A DNA stretch of 8,190 nucleotides from the NCBI GenBank assembly GCA_024636105.1, contig JAGXHO010000174.1:1-8190 (forward strand). The letters are read 5' to 3'. This stretch comes from Trueperaceae bacterium (GTDB lineage: Bacteria > Deinococcota > Deinococci > Deinococcales > Trueperaceae). A model generated the notes under the pieces. It was not told the origin of the DNA. It saw nothing but the letters and a program-made list of their open reading frames with translations, and searched no databases. Positions 1 to 6,983 of this stretch are shown here, piece by piece. The translations under genes were made by a program, and so were the position numbers. Position 1 is the first letter of the stretch. The number at the start of each line of letters is the position of its first letter.

Positions 1-87
1 GCGTTCGTGGCGCGGGTCCGCCGTGCGTCGACCCGGGGTTGTCGGAGCTGCCCGTCTCCCGGAGGGGCGGCAGGCTCGGGTCCGCCC

Positions 88-3000
88 GTGACGCCAACGA
101 CGCAGGTCCTCCACTACTCGATCGTGGATCAGCTCGGGGCCGGCGGCATGGGGGTCGTCTACCGGGCCCTCGACACGCGCCTGGGACGCCACGTCGCGCT
201 CAAGTTCCTGCCGGAGACGGTCTCGATGCAGCCCGAGGCCAAGCGGCGCTTGCTCCTCGAGGCCCAGGCGGCCGCGAACCTCGATCATCCGAACGTCGGC
301 GTCATCTACGGGATCGAGGAGGTCGACGGGCAACTCTTCATCGTGATGGCGCTGTACGAGGGACAGACCTTGGAGGCGCGGCTGGCCGCTGGCCGCGTGG
401 CACCGCTGGAGGCCGCCGACTGGTGCCTGCAGGCCGCCCGCGGCCTCGCGAAGGCCCACGACGCCGGCATCGTCCATCGCGACATCAAGCCGGCGAACCT
501 GTTCTTGACCGCCGATGGTCTCGTGAAGATCCTCGATTTCGGGTTGGTCAAGTTCGAGACGGCCCAGGGGTTGACCGTCCCGGGGACGATCGTCGGCACG
601 CCGGAGTACATGGCGCCCGAACAGGTCCGGGGTCAGCCCGCCGATCCACGCGCCGATGTGTGGGCTTTGGGCGTCGTGCTCTACGAGATGGTGACCGGCG
701 TGTCGCCGTTCCGTGGCGACGGGGCGTTCGCGGCCACGATCTTGCGCGTCATGTCGACCGTACCTGACCCGCTTCGCGCATGGGTCCCCGACGCTCCCGC
801 GAGTTTCCAGGACGTTCTCGACGCTGCCCTGGCCAAGGATCCGAACGAGCGCCTCCCCAGCATGCGGGCGTTCACGGCGGCGCTGGAGCGGGCGGTCGCC
901 GCGACCGGCGCCCGGGCCGCAGCGTCGCCGGCGTCGAACCCGCGCCACGACGATCCGGTGGCCGGGGTCGCAGGCGATGGCCAAGGTGCACACCCGCCGG
1001 CGCTCGCAGCAAACCGGTCGCCCTCGATGTCGGTCATGGACCTGACGGTCGGCGCGCCGGGCTCGCCGAGGGTCAGCGCGCTCCTGGAGCCGGTGCCCAC
1101 GGTCGGGCGCTTCATCGGCCGCGCACGCGAGCTCGACGAGCTGCGCTCGCGGCTGGAGCGGACGCACCTGGTGGCGATCCGTGGGATGGCGGGCGAGGGC
1201 AAGAGCGCCGTCGGCGCGCAGCTGGTGCGCGGCCTCCACGCCGAGGAGCGCATCTGCTGGTTCACCTTCGATCCGATCGAGAAGAACACCGCCGATGCGC
1301 TCTTCTGGTCCCTGGCCGCCTTTCTGATGCAGGCGGGCGAGGACCTGCTGTGGAAGTACCTCCAGGGCGAGATCGAAGCGCACCGTCCGCTCGATCGAAC
1401 GGTCCGGCTCAACCTGTTCCTGTCGAGCGTGGCCGAGACGCCGTACGCGTTCTGCTTCGACGAGGTCCACCTGGTGGCGAAGGACCCCGAGATCGCGGAG
1501 CTGTTCAAGTCGTTGCAACGCTCGGCCGCGACGGGCGGGTCGAGCTTCGTCGTGATGGGGCGGGAGCTGCCGACCGACCTCGAGCACCTCGCCGTGACGT
1601 TGGATGGCCTTTCCGCCACCGATGCCCGCGCCTTGTTGGAGGCCCGCGACCTCCACCTCCCCGCGGCGCTCGTCGTACGCCTCCACGAACGTACGCTCGG
1701 GAACCCGACGCTGTTGGAGATCGCGGCGGCGGCTTTGGGCCGGATGGGCACCGATCACGAGGCGATGGCCACGTTCGTCGAATCGATGGCGGGCAAGAGC
1801 GACGTGCGCGATTACGTGATGAACCACATCTACGCTCAGTTGGAGAGCGAAGAGAAAGCGGTGCTGGACGCGCTGTCGATCTTCCCTGCAGCCGTCGAGG
1901 TCGACCTGGCCGAGGAAGCGTTGGCCGAGCAGGGCCTCGTCGGGATCGCGCGCCTGGTGGCGGCGTTGACCCAGAAGCGCATCGTGCACGAGACGGACTC
2001 GGGCCAGATCTACTCTCACGATTTGGTGCGGGAGTTCTGTTACCGGCAACTCGACGGCAAGGTCCGGCGAGCGCTGCACCGCCACGCCGCAAACTACTAC
2101 GTGGCCCATGGGCGCCCGCTGAAGGCCGCGCACCACGCGTTCGAGCAGGGCGACCGTGAGCACGCGCTGGCGCTGCTCACTGAGAACCTACGGAGCATCA
2201 TCGAAGGCGGCGGCGCGGCGAGCGCGGGCGAGAGGCTCGTGCGCTTCGACCCGCGCGACCTCTCGGAGGAGCAGGCGCATGCCCTCGTCCTCGCGAAGGG
2301 CGAGGTGTTCGCCATCCAGGGCGCGTACCGTGCCGCGCTCGACGTGTACGAGGACGCGCTCGACGACGTCCTGGAAGATGAGGGACGTGCCGAACTGCTG
2401 AGCCGTCTCGCCAGCGTCTGCAACGAACTCGGTGATCACGAGCGCGCCACGTCGTACGCGACCGAGGGTCTATCGACCTGCGCTCCGACCGCTGATCCCG
2501 CAGGTCGAGCCCGTCTCGAGCGGGTCCTCGGGATGGCCCATTACCGGCTGGGGCGGCTCGACGAGGCAGCCGTCTCGTTCACCGCCGGCCTAGGCCTGGC
2601 CGAGCTGGCCGGCGACCCCCACGTCGGCGCGTACCTCGACCAATACCTCGGATTGGTGGCCGCGCGCCAAGGTCGGCTCGAAGAGGCCCAGCAGCGCCTG
2701 GAGCGCAGTCGGCGGGCGTTCCGTTCGCAGCGGGATCGGACCGCTGAAGCCGAGGTGATGGGCAACCTCGCCATGGTGCACGGCTTCCTCGGTCAGCACG
2801 ACAAGGAGCTGTCGCTGTTGCTCAAGGTGCGCGAGGTCTTCGAAGCCGTGGGCGACGTCGGCTACCTCCTCATCTTGTACAACAACTTGGGCACGTTCGA
2901 GCACCGCGCGGGGCGTCACGGCGTCGCTCTGGAGCACTTCGAGCGCTTGGTCGATCTGGCCCGCCGTCTCGACCACCGGCCTTGGTGGGCGGCGGGCCTA

Positions 3001-3333
3001 GCCTGCGGGGCGGAGAACCTGCTGGCGTTGGGGCGGGTGGACGAGGCGCGCCGACGGGCGGAGGAGGCGCTCGAGCTGGTTGCCGACGGCCCGAATGCCT
3101 CCACCTCGGTGGAGCTGGCCCTGAGCCGGCGCGTGTTGGGCGAGGTCTGCCTGGCGCGCGACGACCCGACGGGCGCCCAAGCTTGGTTCGAGGCGTGCAT
3201 CCCCGTCTTCGAGGCGATGCATGAGGACGACGAGTTGGCGAAGGCACGACGAGGACTGGACGATGCCCTATCGTGGACCGCCAGCGGCAGATCACGAGTG
3301 CCTGAAAGGGAGACGCCCCATGAGCCAGCATGA
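88..3333 (+). CDS. Ser/Thr protein kinase fused to STAND-type ATPase and TPR repeats (PknK-like layout)
   Basis: This is a predicted cytoplasmic signalling protein of 1081 residues with no visible membrane segment. The kinase domain (about 10-268) is complete: glycine loop GAGGMGVV, ATP-binding K39 (VALK), helix-C E58, HRDIKPAN with catalytic D132, DFG at 150-152 and GTPEYMAPE ending at E178. It should be an active RD-type kinase. A low-complexity linker (about 270-345) leads to a P-loop NTPase with Walker A GMAGEGKS (366-373), Walker B FCFDE (455-459) and a GNP motif (538-540), as in STAND/MalT-type ATPases. A probable winged-helix region (576-663) and about eight TPR-like repeats (728-1043) follow. 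The layout resembles mycobacterial PknK, and no C-terminal LuxR-type DNA-binding domain is visible. The start is uncertain. GTG at 88 lies just before the kinase fold. An in-frame GTG at 7 would add 27 Arg/Pro-rich residues, and the frame is open to the window edge. The stop overlaps the next gene. Confidence 0.9.
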   Translation: MTPTTQVLHYSIVDQLGAGGMGVVYRALDTRLGRHVALKFLPETVSMQPEAKRRLLLEAQAAANLDHPNVGVIYGIEEVDGQLFIVMALYEGQTLEARLAAGRVAPLEAADWCLQAARGLAKAHDAGIVHRDIKPANLFLTADGLVKILDFGLVKFETAQGLTVPGTIVGTPEYMAPEQVRGQPADPRADVWALGVVLYEMVTGVSPFRGDGAFAATILRVMSTVPDPLRAWVPDAPASFQDVLDAALAKDPNERLPSMRAFTAALERAVAATGARAAASPASNPRHDDPVAGVAGDGQGAHPPALAANRSPSMSVMDLTVGAPGSPRVSALLEPVPTVGRFIGRARELDELRSRLERTHLVAIRGMAGEGKSAVGAQLVRGLHAEERICWFTFDPIEKNTADALFWSLAAFLMQAGEDLLWKYLQGEIEAHRPLDRTVRLNLFLSSVAETPYAFCFDEVHLVAKDPEIAELFKSLQRSAATGGSSFVVMGRELPTDLEHLAVTLDGLSATDARALLEARDLHLPAALVVRLHERTLGNPTLLEIAAAALGRMGTDHEAMATFVESMAGKSDVRDYVMNHIYAQLESEEKAVLDALSIFPAAVEVDLAEEALAEQGLVGIARLVAALTQKRIVHETDSGQIYSHDLVREFCYRQLDGKVRRALHRHAANYYVAHGRPLKAAHHAFEQGDREHALALLTENLRSIIEGGGAASAGERLVRFDPRDLSEEQAHALVLAKGEVFAIQGAYRAALDVYEDALDDVLEDEGRAELLSRLASVCNELGDHERATSYATEGLSTCAPTADPAGRARLERVLGMAHYRLGRLDEAAVSFTAGLGLAELAGDPHVGAYLDQYLGLVAARQGRLEEAQQRLERSRRAFRSQRDRTAEAEVMGNLAMVHGFLGQHDKELSLLLKVREVFEAVGDVGYLLILYNNLGTFEHRAGRHGVALEHFERLVDLARRLDHRPWWAAGLACGAENLLALGRVDEARRRAEEALELVADGPNASTSVELALSRRVLGEVCLARDDPTGAQAWFEACIPVFEAMHEDDELAKARRGLDDALSWTASGRSRVPERETPHEPA
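3305..3312 (+). promoter_or_regulatory. Ribosome binding site of the lipoprotein gene
   Basis: AAAGGGAG lies 7 bases before the ATG at 3320 and inside the end of the kinase gene. It fixes the lipoprotein start at 3320 rather than at the in-frame ATG at 3221. The 3221 start would put 33 hydrophilic residues ahead of the signal peptide and overlap the kinase gene by more than 100 bases. Confidence 0.7.
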
Positions 3334-4942
3334 CCACATCCGCCAACGCACCCGAACGACACGCGCCAGGACGGCCCGACGCGGGATCGGGCTGCTCACC
3401 GTCCTCTCGCTGGGGCTGCTAGCGGCGTGCGGTGGCCGCGCGCCGCTTCCCCTCACCGTCACCGACCTGAGCCCCGCGAACGGCGCCACGGGCGTGGCGG
3501 TCGACGTCGTCCTGTCGGCCACCTTCGACCGCGCCCTCGACGCGGACACGCTCGACGGCGCCTTCAGCCTCGCGGCCACCACCGGGGGCGACGTCGCCGG
3601 CAGCGCCGCGCTCAGCGTCAACGGCCGCACCGCCACCTTCACCCCCGCCGCCGACCTCGCGACCGCGACCACCTACATCGCCTCGGTCGCCGGCAGCGTC
3701 GCCACCACCGACGGCGCCACCCTTGGCGGCGAGGCGAACTGGAGCTTCACGACCCTCGAACCCGCGCCGACGCCGCTCGACGTCGTCTGCGAGGAAGTCG
3801 CCGTCGTGGGGACCGGCCCGACGCTGCGCTGCGTGTTCGAGGACAGCGCCGTGATCGTGGAAGTCCCGTGGCAGGGTTGGGCCGTCGAGGTCGCGGCTCA
3901 GGACCTCGAAGCGTACCGCGACCTGCCGGAACAGGCCGACTTCGTACCCCTGGACGCGTGGCCGATCGTCGACGTGGCGATCACGCGAGCGGCCGGTGGT
4001 GCACCGGTGGTCGCCTTCGACCCGCCGCTCGCGATTACCGTGGCGTATGACGCCGACGAGTTCCATGCCGCCCAGCCCTACCTGGGCGAGGGGGAGCTCG
4101 GTCTGGGCGTATGGGACGCTTCGAACGAGGCGTGGATCGTTGCTGGGTACGGCGTGTTCCGTGAGGGCTTCTGGCTCGCCGACCCGATCGCCGGCGGCGA
4201 TCTCGTGCTCGCCAACGACGTCGTCAGCGACCCGCCGCGCCCGCGCTACCAGATGTTCGGTTCCGCGGACGGCGGCCACGCCGTGACGGTGGTGGCGGCC
4301 TCGCTGCCGACGCTGCCACTCGCGTGGGGCGCCGTGCCCTTCGACCCGGACCACATGCTCAAGGGGTTCGACGGGCCGTGCGTGGTCGACCTCGACGTGG
4401 TCGAGTGCACGTCGACGATGGTGGGCGTCACGGTGCGCGTGCCGTACCAGACCTCGGGCGTGATCCCCCGCGTCGTCGCCTTGCCATGGAACAAGGCCGA
4501 AACCTTCTTGGCGACCGACGTCCCAGACTACTGGAACTCCGGGGACACCGTCGCCGAGCTGAGCCGACGGCTCATGAACTTCGTCGTCGTCGACGAGAAC
4601 GACCCGACCACCTACCTGACGGTGTTCGACCCGCCGATGGAGCTCGAGATCGCGTACCTGCCCGAGGACACGGCCGACTACCTGGACGCGCCCGTGCTCC
4701 GCCTCGTCTACTGGGACGAGCAGCTCGAGGAGATCGTCGTCCTCGGCGATGGCTGGAAGGAGTCCTGCCTCGATGGTTCGTTCATCCCCGACTGCTCGTG
4801 GGGTGCAGCGGTCGAGGCCACGCCGACGACCGACGGACGGTTCGGGAGTGGTGCGTTCTTCCTGTCCGACGGGACCGGCGGCGGCATCGCGAAGTTCTTT
4901 TTCGATCGCTGGGGCGACCGGATGGTGGCGTTCGGGCGGTAG
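3320..4942 (+). CDS. Exported lipoprotein with Big_5 Ig-like domain and a duplicated unknown module
   Basis: The product is 540 residues. It has a basic n-region, a hydrophobic stretch (about 22-36) and the lipobox LAAC with lipidated C37, so it should be exported and anchored in a membrane. Residues 44-145 match a bacterial Ig-like domain of the Big_5 type, with the typical SPANGATGV opening and the closing WSFTT. I do not recognise the remainder. It falls into two similar modules (about 155-353 and 354-540). Each has a beta-rich segment, then an FDPP motif (233-236 and 436-439) followed by a matching ITVAY or LEIAY strand and a YWD/VWD-like strand. The mature part has six cysteines in three close pairs, consistent with disulfides. 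No enzyme motif is visible. The gene overlaps the kinase gene by 14 bases, so the two are probably co-expressed. A role as an envelope adhesin, binding protein or sensor partner of the kinase is possible but unproven. Confidence 0.85.
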   Translation: MSQHDHIRQRTRTTRARTARRGIGLLTVLSLGLLAACGGRAPLPLTVTDLSPANGATGVAVDVVLSATFDRALDADTLDGAFSLAATTGGDVAGSAALSVNGRTATFTPAADLATATTYIASVAGSVATTDGATLGGEANWSFTTLEPAPTPLDVVCEEVAVVGTGPTLRCVFEDSAVIVEVPWQGWAVEVAAQDLEAYRDLPEQADFVPLDAWPIVDVAITRAAGGAPVVAFDPPLAITVAYDADEFHAAQPYLGEGELGLGVWDASNEAWIVAGYGVFREGFWLADPIAGGDLVLANDVVSDPPRPRYQMFGSADGGHAVTVVAASLPTLPLAWGAVPFDPDHMLKGFDGPCVVDLDVVECTSTMVGVTVRVPYQTSGVIPRVVALPWNKAETFLATDVPDYWNSGDTVAELSRRLMNFVVVDENDPTTYLTVFDPPMELEIAYLPEDTADYLDAPVLRLVYWDEQLEEIVVLGDGWKESCLDGSFIPDCSWGAAVEATPTTDGRFGSGAFFLSDGTGGGIAKFFFDRWGDRMVAFGR

Positions 4943-4990
4943 CCGATCGGTCGACCGAGCGCGCGCCGCGCGGCCTGCCCCGGGTTGCGC

Positions 4991-5016
4991 GGCGCCGCCG
5001 TGCGACGGGCGGCGCC
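4991..5016. terminator. GC-only hairpin between converging genes, possible bidirectional terminator
   Basis: GGCGCCGCC (4991-4999) pairs perfectly with GGCGGCGCC (5008-5016) around an 8-base loop. It sits 49 bases after the lipoprotein stop and 19 bases beyond the end of the minus-strand N-acetyltransferase gene. There is no T tract on either side, so it is not a textbook intrinsic terminator, although T-poor hairpins are common in very GC-rich genomes. Position and symmetry favour a shared transcript end. Confidence 0.45.
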
Positions 5017-5034
5017 ATCAGGGGTCTCTGCGCG

Positions 5035-5592
5035 TCAGCGGATGCCCGGCGGCACCTGGGTGGGCGGCGGTTCGGGGAGGTTCAGCGGCATCGGCACCCC
5101 GTCGAGGCGCTTGACCAGGCCGTTCTCGTTGCAGCCCACGAAGAACGGGCAGCGCAGGCACTCGCTCCACACGCGCGGGTGCAGGTCCTTGGTCTTGTCG
5201 ATCAGCGTGAAGCCGCACTTCTCGAAGAACCCCACCGAGTAGGTCCACGCGAAGAGCGTGGGGATGCCGATGCGGCGCGCCTCGGCCTCGCACGCCTCGA
5301 CGAGCGCCTTGCCGACGCCTTGCGCCTGGACGCCGGGCGCCACCGCCAGCCCGCGCACCTCGGCGATGTCGCCCCAGAGGATGTGCAGCGCGCCGTTGCC
5401 GGCGAAGGTGGCGGTGCCGTCGGGGGCGACGGTCTCGGCGACGAAGAAGTCGCGGAGGTTCTCGAAGATGTTCTGCATCGGGCGCACCAGCATCTTCCCC
5501 TGGCCGGCCCAGTAGCCGATGTTCTCGAAGATCGAGACGACGTCGCCGGCGCGCGCCGGGCGAACGTGCAGGTCGAGCTTGGGGTCGTTCAC
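5035..5592 (-). CDS. Short GNAT-type N-acetylglutamate synthase (N-acetyltransferase)
   Basis: This 185-residue single-domain GNAT protein probably acetylates glutamate with acetyl-CoA, the first step of arginine synthesis. The acetyl-CoA loop is Q89-x-Q-G-V-G94, preceded by the strand EVRGLAV. NIFENLRDFFVAE, GALHILWGDIAEVRGLAV and FFEKCGF are typical of short NAGS-like proteins found next to or fused with ArgH. The amino-acid kinase domain of classical ArgA is absent. The C-terminal segment RVWSECLRCPFFVGC carries C145, C148 and C154 in a C-x2-C-x5-C pattern that I recall from this family. A Pro-rich tail ends the protein. The GTG start at 5592 overlaps the argH stop as GTGA, which fixes the start. 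The frame stays open far upstream, but that stretch lies inside argH and is an out-of-frame shadow. Glutamate as substrate is inferred from similarity and operon position. The symbol argA is often used for such proteins, but I leave it blank because the classical domain is missing. Confidence 0.87.
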   Translation of the reverse strand: MNDPKLDLHVRPARAGDVVSIFENIGYWAGQGKMLVRPMQNIFENLRDFFVAETVAPDGTATFAGNGALHILWGDIAEVRGLAVAPGVQAQGVGKALVEACEAEARRIGIPTLFAWTYSVGFFEKCGFTLIDKTKDLHPRVWSECLRCPFFVGCNENGLVKRLDGVPMPLNLPEPPPTQVPPGIR

Positions 5593-6983
5593 GCGGCGAC
5601 CTCGGCGGCCAGCGCTGTGCGGGCGCGCGCGATCTGCTCGACCACGCGCGGCCGAGCCGTGCCGCCGTAGGAGGTCCGCGCGTCCACCACGTTCGCGACG
5701 TCGAGCACCCGGAAGACGTCGTCGTTCAATTGCGGGGCGACCTCGCGCATCCGCTCGAGCGGCAGGTCCTGCAGGTCGCACCCCTCGGCGAGCGCGATCG
5801 CGACGAGCCGGCCGACCGCCTCGTGCGCCTCGCGGAAGGGGAGGCCGCCGCGCGCGAGGTGGTCGGCGAGGTCGGTGGCGTTGCTGAACGCGCGCCCGGC
5901 CGCGAAGCGCGTGCGCTCGCTCTGGACCCGCATCTTGGGGAGCATGTCGGCGGTGAGGCGCAGGCAGACGGCCAACGTCGCCGCGGCGTCGAACACGCCC
6001 TCCTTGTCCTCCTGCATGTCTTTGTTGTACGCGAGCGGAAGCCCTTTCATCACGGTCAGCAAGCCGAAGAGCGCGCCGTACACGCGGCCGGTCTTGCCGC
6101 GGATCAGCTCCGCGACGTCGGGGTTCTTCTTCTGCGGCATGATCGAGCTCCCGGTGGTGTGCGAGTCGGGCAGCACCACGAAACCGAACTCCTGCGACGA
6201 CCAGAGGATGAGCTCCTCGGAGAGCCGCGACAGGTGCATCATCGCGATGCTCGCGGCGGCAAGGAACTCGAGCGCGAAGTCGCGGTCGCTGACCGCGTCG
6301 AGCGAGTTCGCGGCCGGTTCCCGGAAGCCGAGCAACCCGGCCGTGCGGTGGCGGTCGATCGGGAAGCCGGTGCCGGCGAGCGCCCCGGCGCCGAGCGGCG
6401 ACACGTCCAGGCGGGCGAGCGAGTCCTCGAGGCGCCGCTGGTCGCGCGTGAACATCTCGAAGTAGGCGAGGAAGTGGTGGCCGAAGCGCACGGGCTGCGC
6501 CACCTGCAGGTGGGTGTAGCCCGGCAGGATCGCGTCGACGTGGCGCTCCGCGAGGTCGACGAAGACGCCCCGCACCTCGCGCAAGAGGGCGATCAGCCGC
6601 ACGGTCCGGGCGCGCACCGCGAGCCGGAAGTCGGTCGCCACCTGGTCGTTGCGGCTGCGGGCGGTGTGGAGCTTGCCGCCGACCGGTCCGACCCGTTCGG
6701 TCAGGCGCTTCTCGAGGTTCATGTGGACGTCCTCGAGCGCGACCGACCACTCGATGCGGCCCCCCTCGACGTCGGCGATCAACCCCTTCAACCCCGCGAC
6801 GAGCGCGGCCGCCTCGGCGGGTGCGACGATGCCCTGCTCACCGAGCATGGTGGCGTGGGCGATCGAGCCGTCGAGGTCCTCGAGCGCCATCGCTCGGTCG
6901 ACGTCGATCGAGGCGTTGAAGACCTGCACCAGCTCGTCGGTCGCGTCGGAGAAGCGGCCCCCCCACATACGGTTGGAGCTCAC
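5589..6983 (-). CDS. argH: Argininosuccinate lyase
   Basis: ArgH cleaves argininosuccinate to arginine and fumarate, the last step of arginine synthesis, as a cytoplasmic homotetramer of the fumarase/aspartase superfamily. The 464-residue product has the usual full length. It opens with the family motif NRMWGGRF. GGKLHTARSRNDQ is the conserved substrate-binding segment. GYTHLQ contains H158, in the position of the conserved catalytic histidine region. The superfamily signature GSSIMPQKKNPD (278-289) supplies the catalytic serine loop. The GTG start at 6983 overlaps the stop of the upstream GNAT gene as GTGA. An in-frame ATG at 6968 would cut off five residues but leave the family motif intact; the overlap favours GTG. 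I see no strong ribosome site, so translation probably relies on coupling. The downstream NAGS-like gene overlaps in the same way. ArgH-NAGS fusions are known in some marine gammaproteobacteria, and here the two remain separate. Confidence 0.98.
   Translation of the reverse strand: MSSNRMWGGRFSDATDELVQVFNASIDVDRAMALEDLDGSIAHATMLGEQGIVAPAEAAALVAGLKGLIADVEGGRIEWSVALEDVHMNLEKRLTERVGPVGGKLHTARSRNDQVATDFRLAVRARTVRLIALLREVRGVFVDLAERHVDAILPGYTHLQVAQPVRFGHHFLAYFEMFTRDQRRLEDSLARLDVSPLGAGALAGTGFPIDRHRTAGLLGFREPAANSLDAVSDRDFALEFLAAASIAMMHLSRLSEELILWSSQEFGFVVLPDSHTTGSSIMPQKKNPDVAELIRGKTGRVYGALFGLLTVMKGLPLAYNKDMQEDKEGVFDAAATLAVCLRLTADMLPKMRVQSERTRFAAGRAFSNATDLADHLARGGLPFREAHEAVGRLVAIALAEGCDLQDLPLERMREVAPQLNDDVFRVLDVANVVDARTSYGGTARPRVVEQIARARTALAAEVAA
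5600..5603 (-). promoter_or_regulatory. Ribosome binding site of the NAGS-like gene
   Basis: Read on the minus strand, GAGG lies 7 bases before the GTG at 5592, within the last codons of argH. It supports the GTG start and suggests re-initiation after argH in addition to coupling through the GTGA overlap. Confidence 0.55.

Noticed and set aside
681..1751. 356-codon minus-strand open frame opposite the kinase gene, and a 459-codon plus-strand frame at 780-2159
   Set aside because: Both lie entirely within the kinase gene, which has unmistakable kinase and Walker motifs. Their translations are Arg/Ser/Pro- or Gly/Arg-rich with no domain signals.
88..3333. Kinase-STAND-TPR gene as part of an anti-phage defence system
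   Set aside because: STAND and kinase domains occur in defence proteins, but no effector domain, nuclease or other defence gene is adjacent, and the neighbours are a lipoprotein and an arginine operon. The PknK-like signalling layout is the simpler reading.
3374..3430. Possible twin-arginine (Tat) signal in the lipoprotein (ARRGIGLL)
   Set aside because: The two arginines lack the S/T-RR-x-F-L-K context, and a basic n-region with a lipobox fits ordinary Sec export equally well.
3419..4354. 311-codon minus-strand open frame opposite the lipoprotein gene
   Set aside because: Its composition (Gly, Arg, Val, Asp runs) mirrors the plus-strand codons, and the plus strand has a signal peptide, lipobox, Ig-like domain and ribosome site.
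4947..4958. 12-base perfect palindrome TCGGTCGACCGA just after the lipoprotein stop, considered as an operator
   Set aside because: It is a single copy downstream of a gene with no promoter nearby, and a 12-base palindrome in GC-rich DNA can arise by chance. It has no loop and makes a poor terminator.
5593..6750. Long minus-strand open frame continuing upstream of the NAGS-like gene, suggesting a 571-residue fused protein
   Set aside because: This part is an out-of-frame reading of argH, rich in Arg, Ala and Pro and without family motifs. The true gene starts at the GTG at 5592, with GAGG upstream and an overlap with the argH stop.
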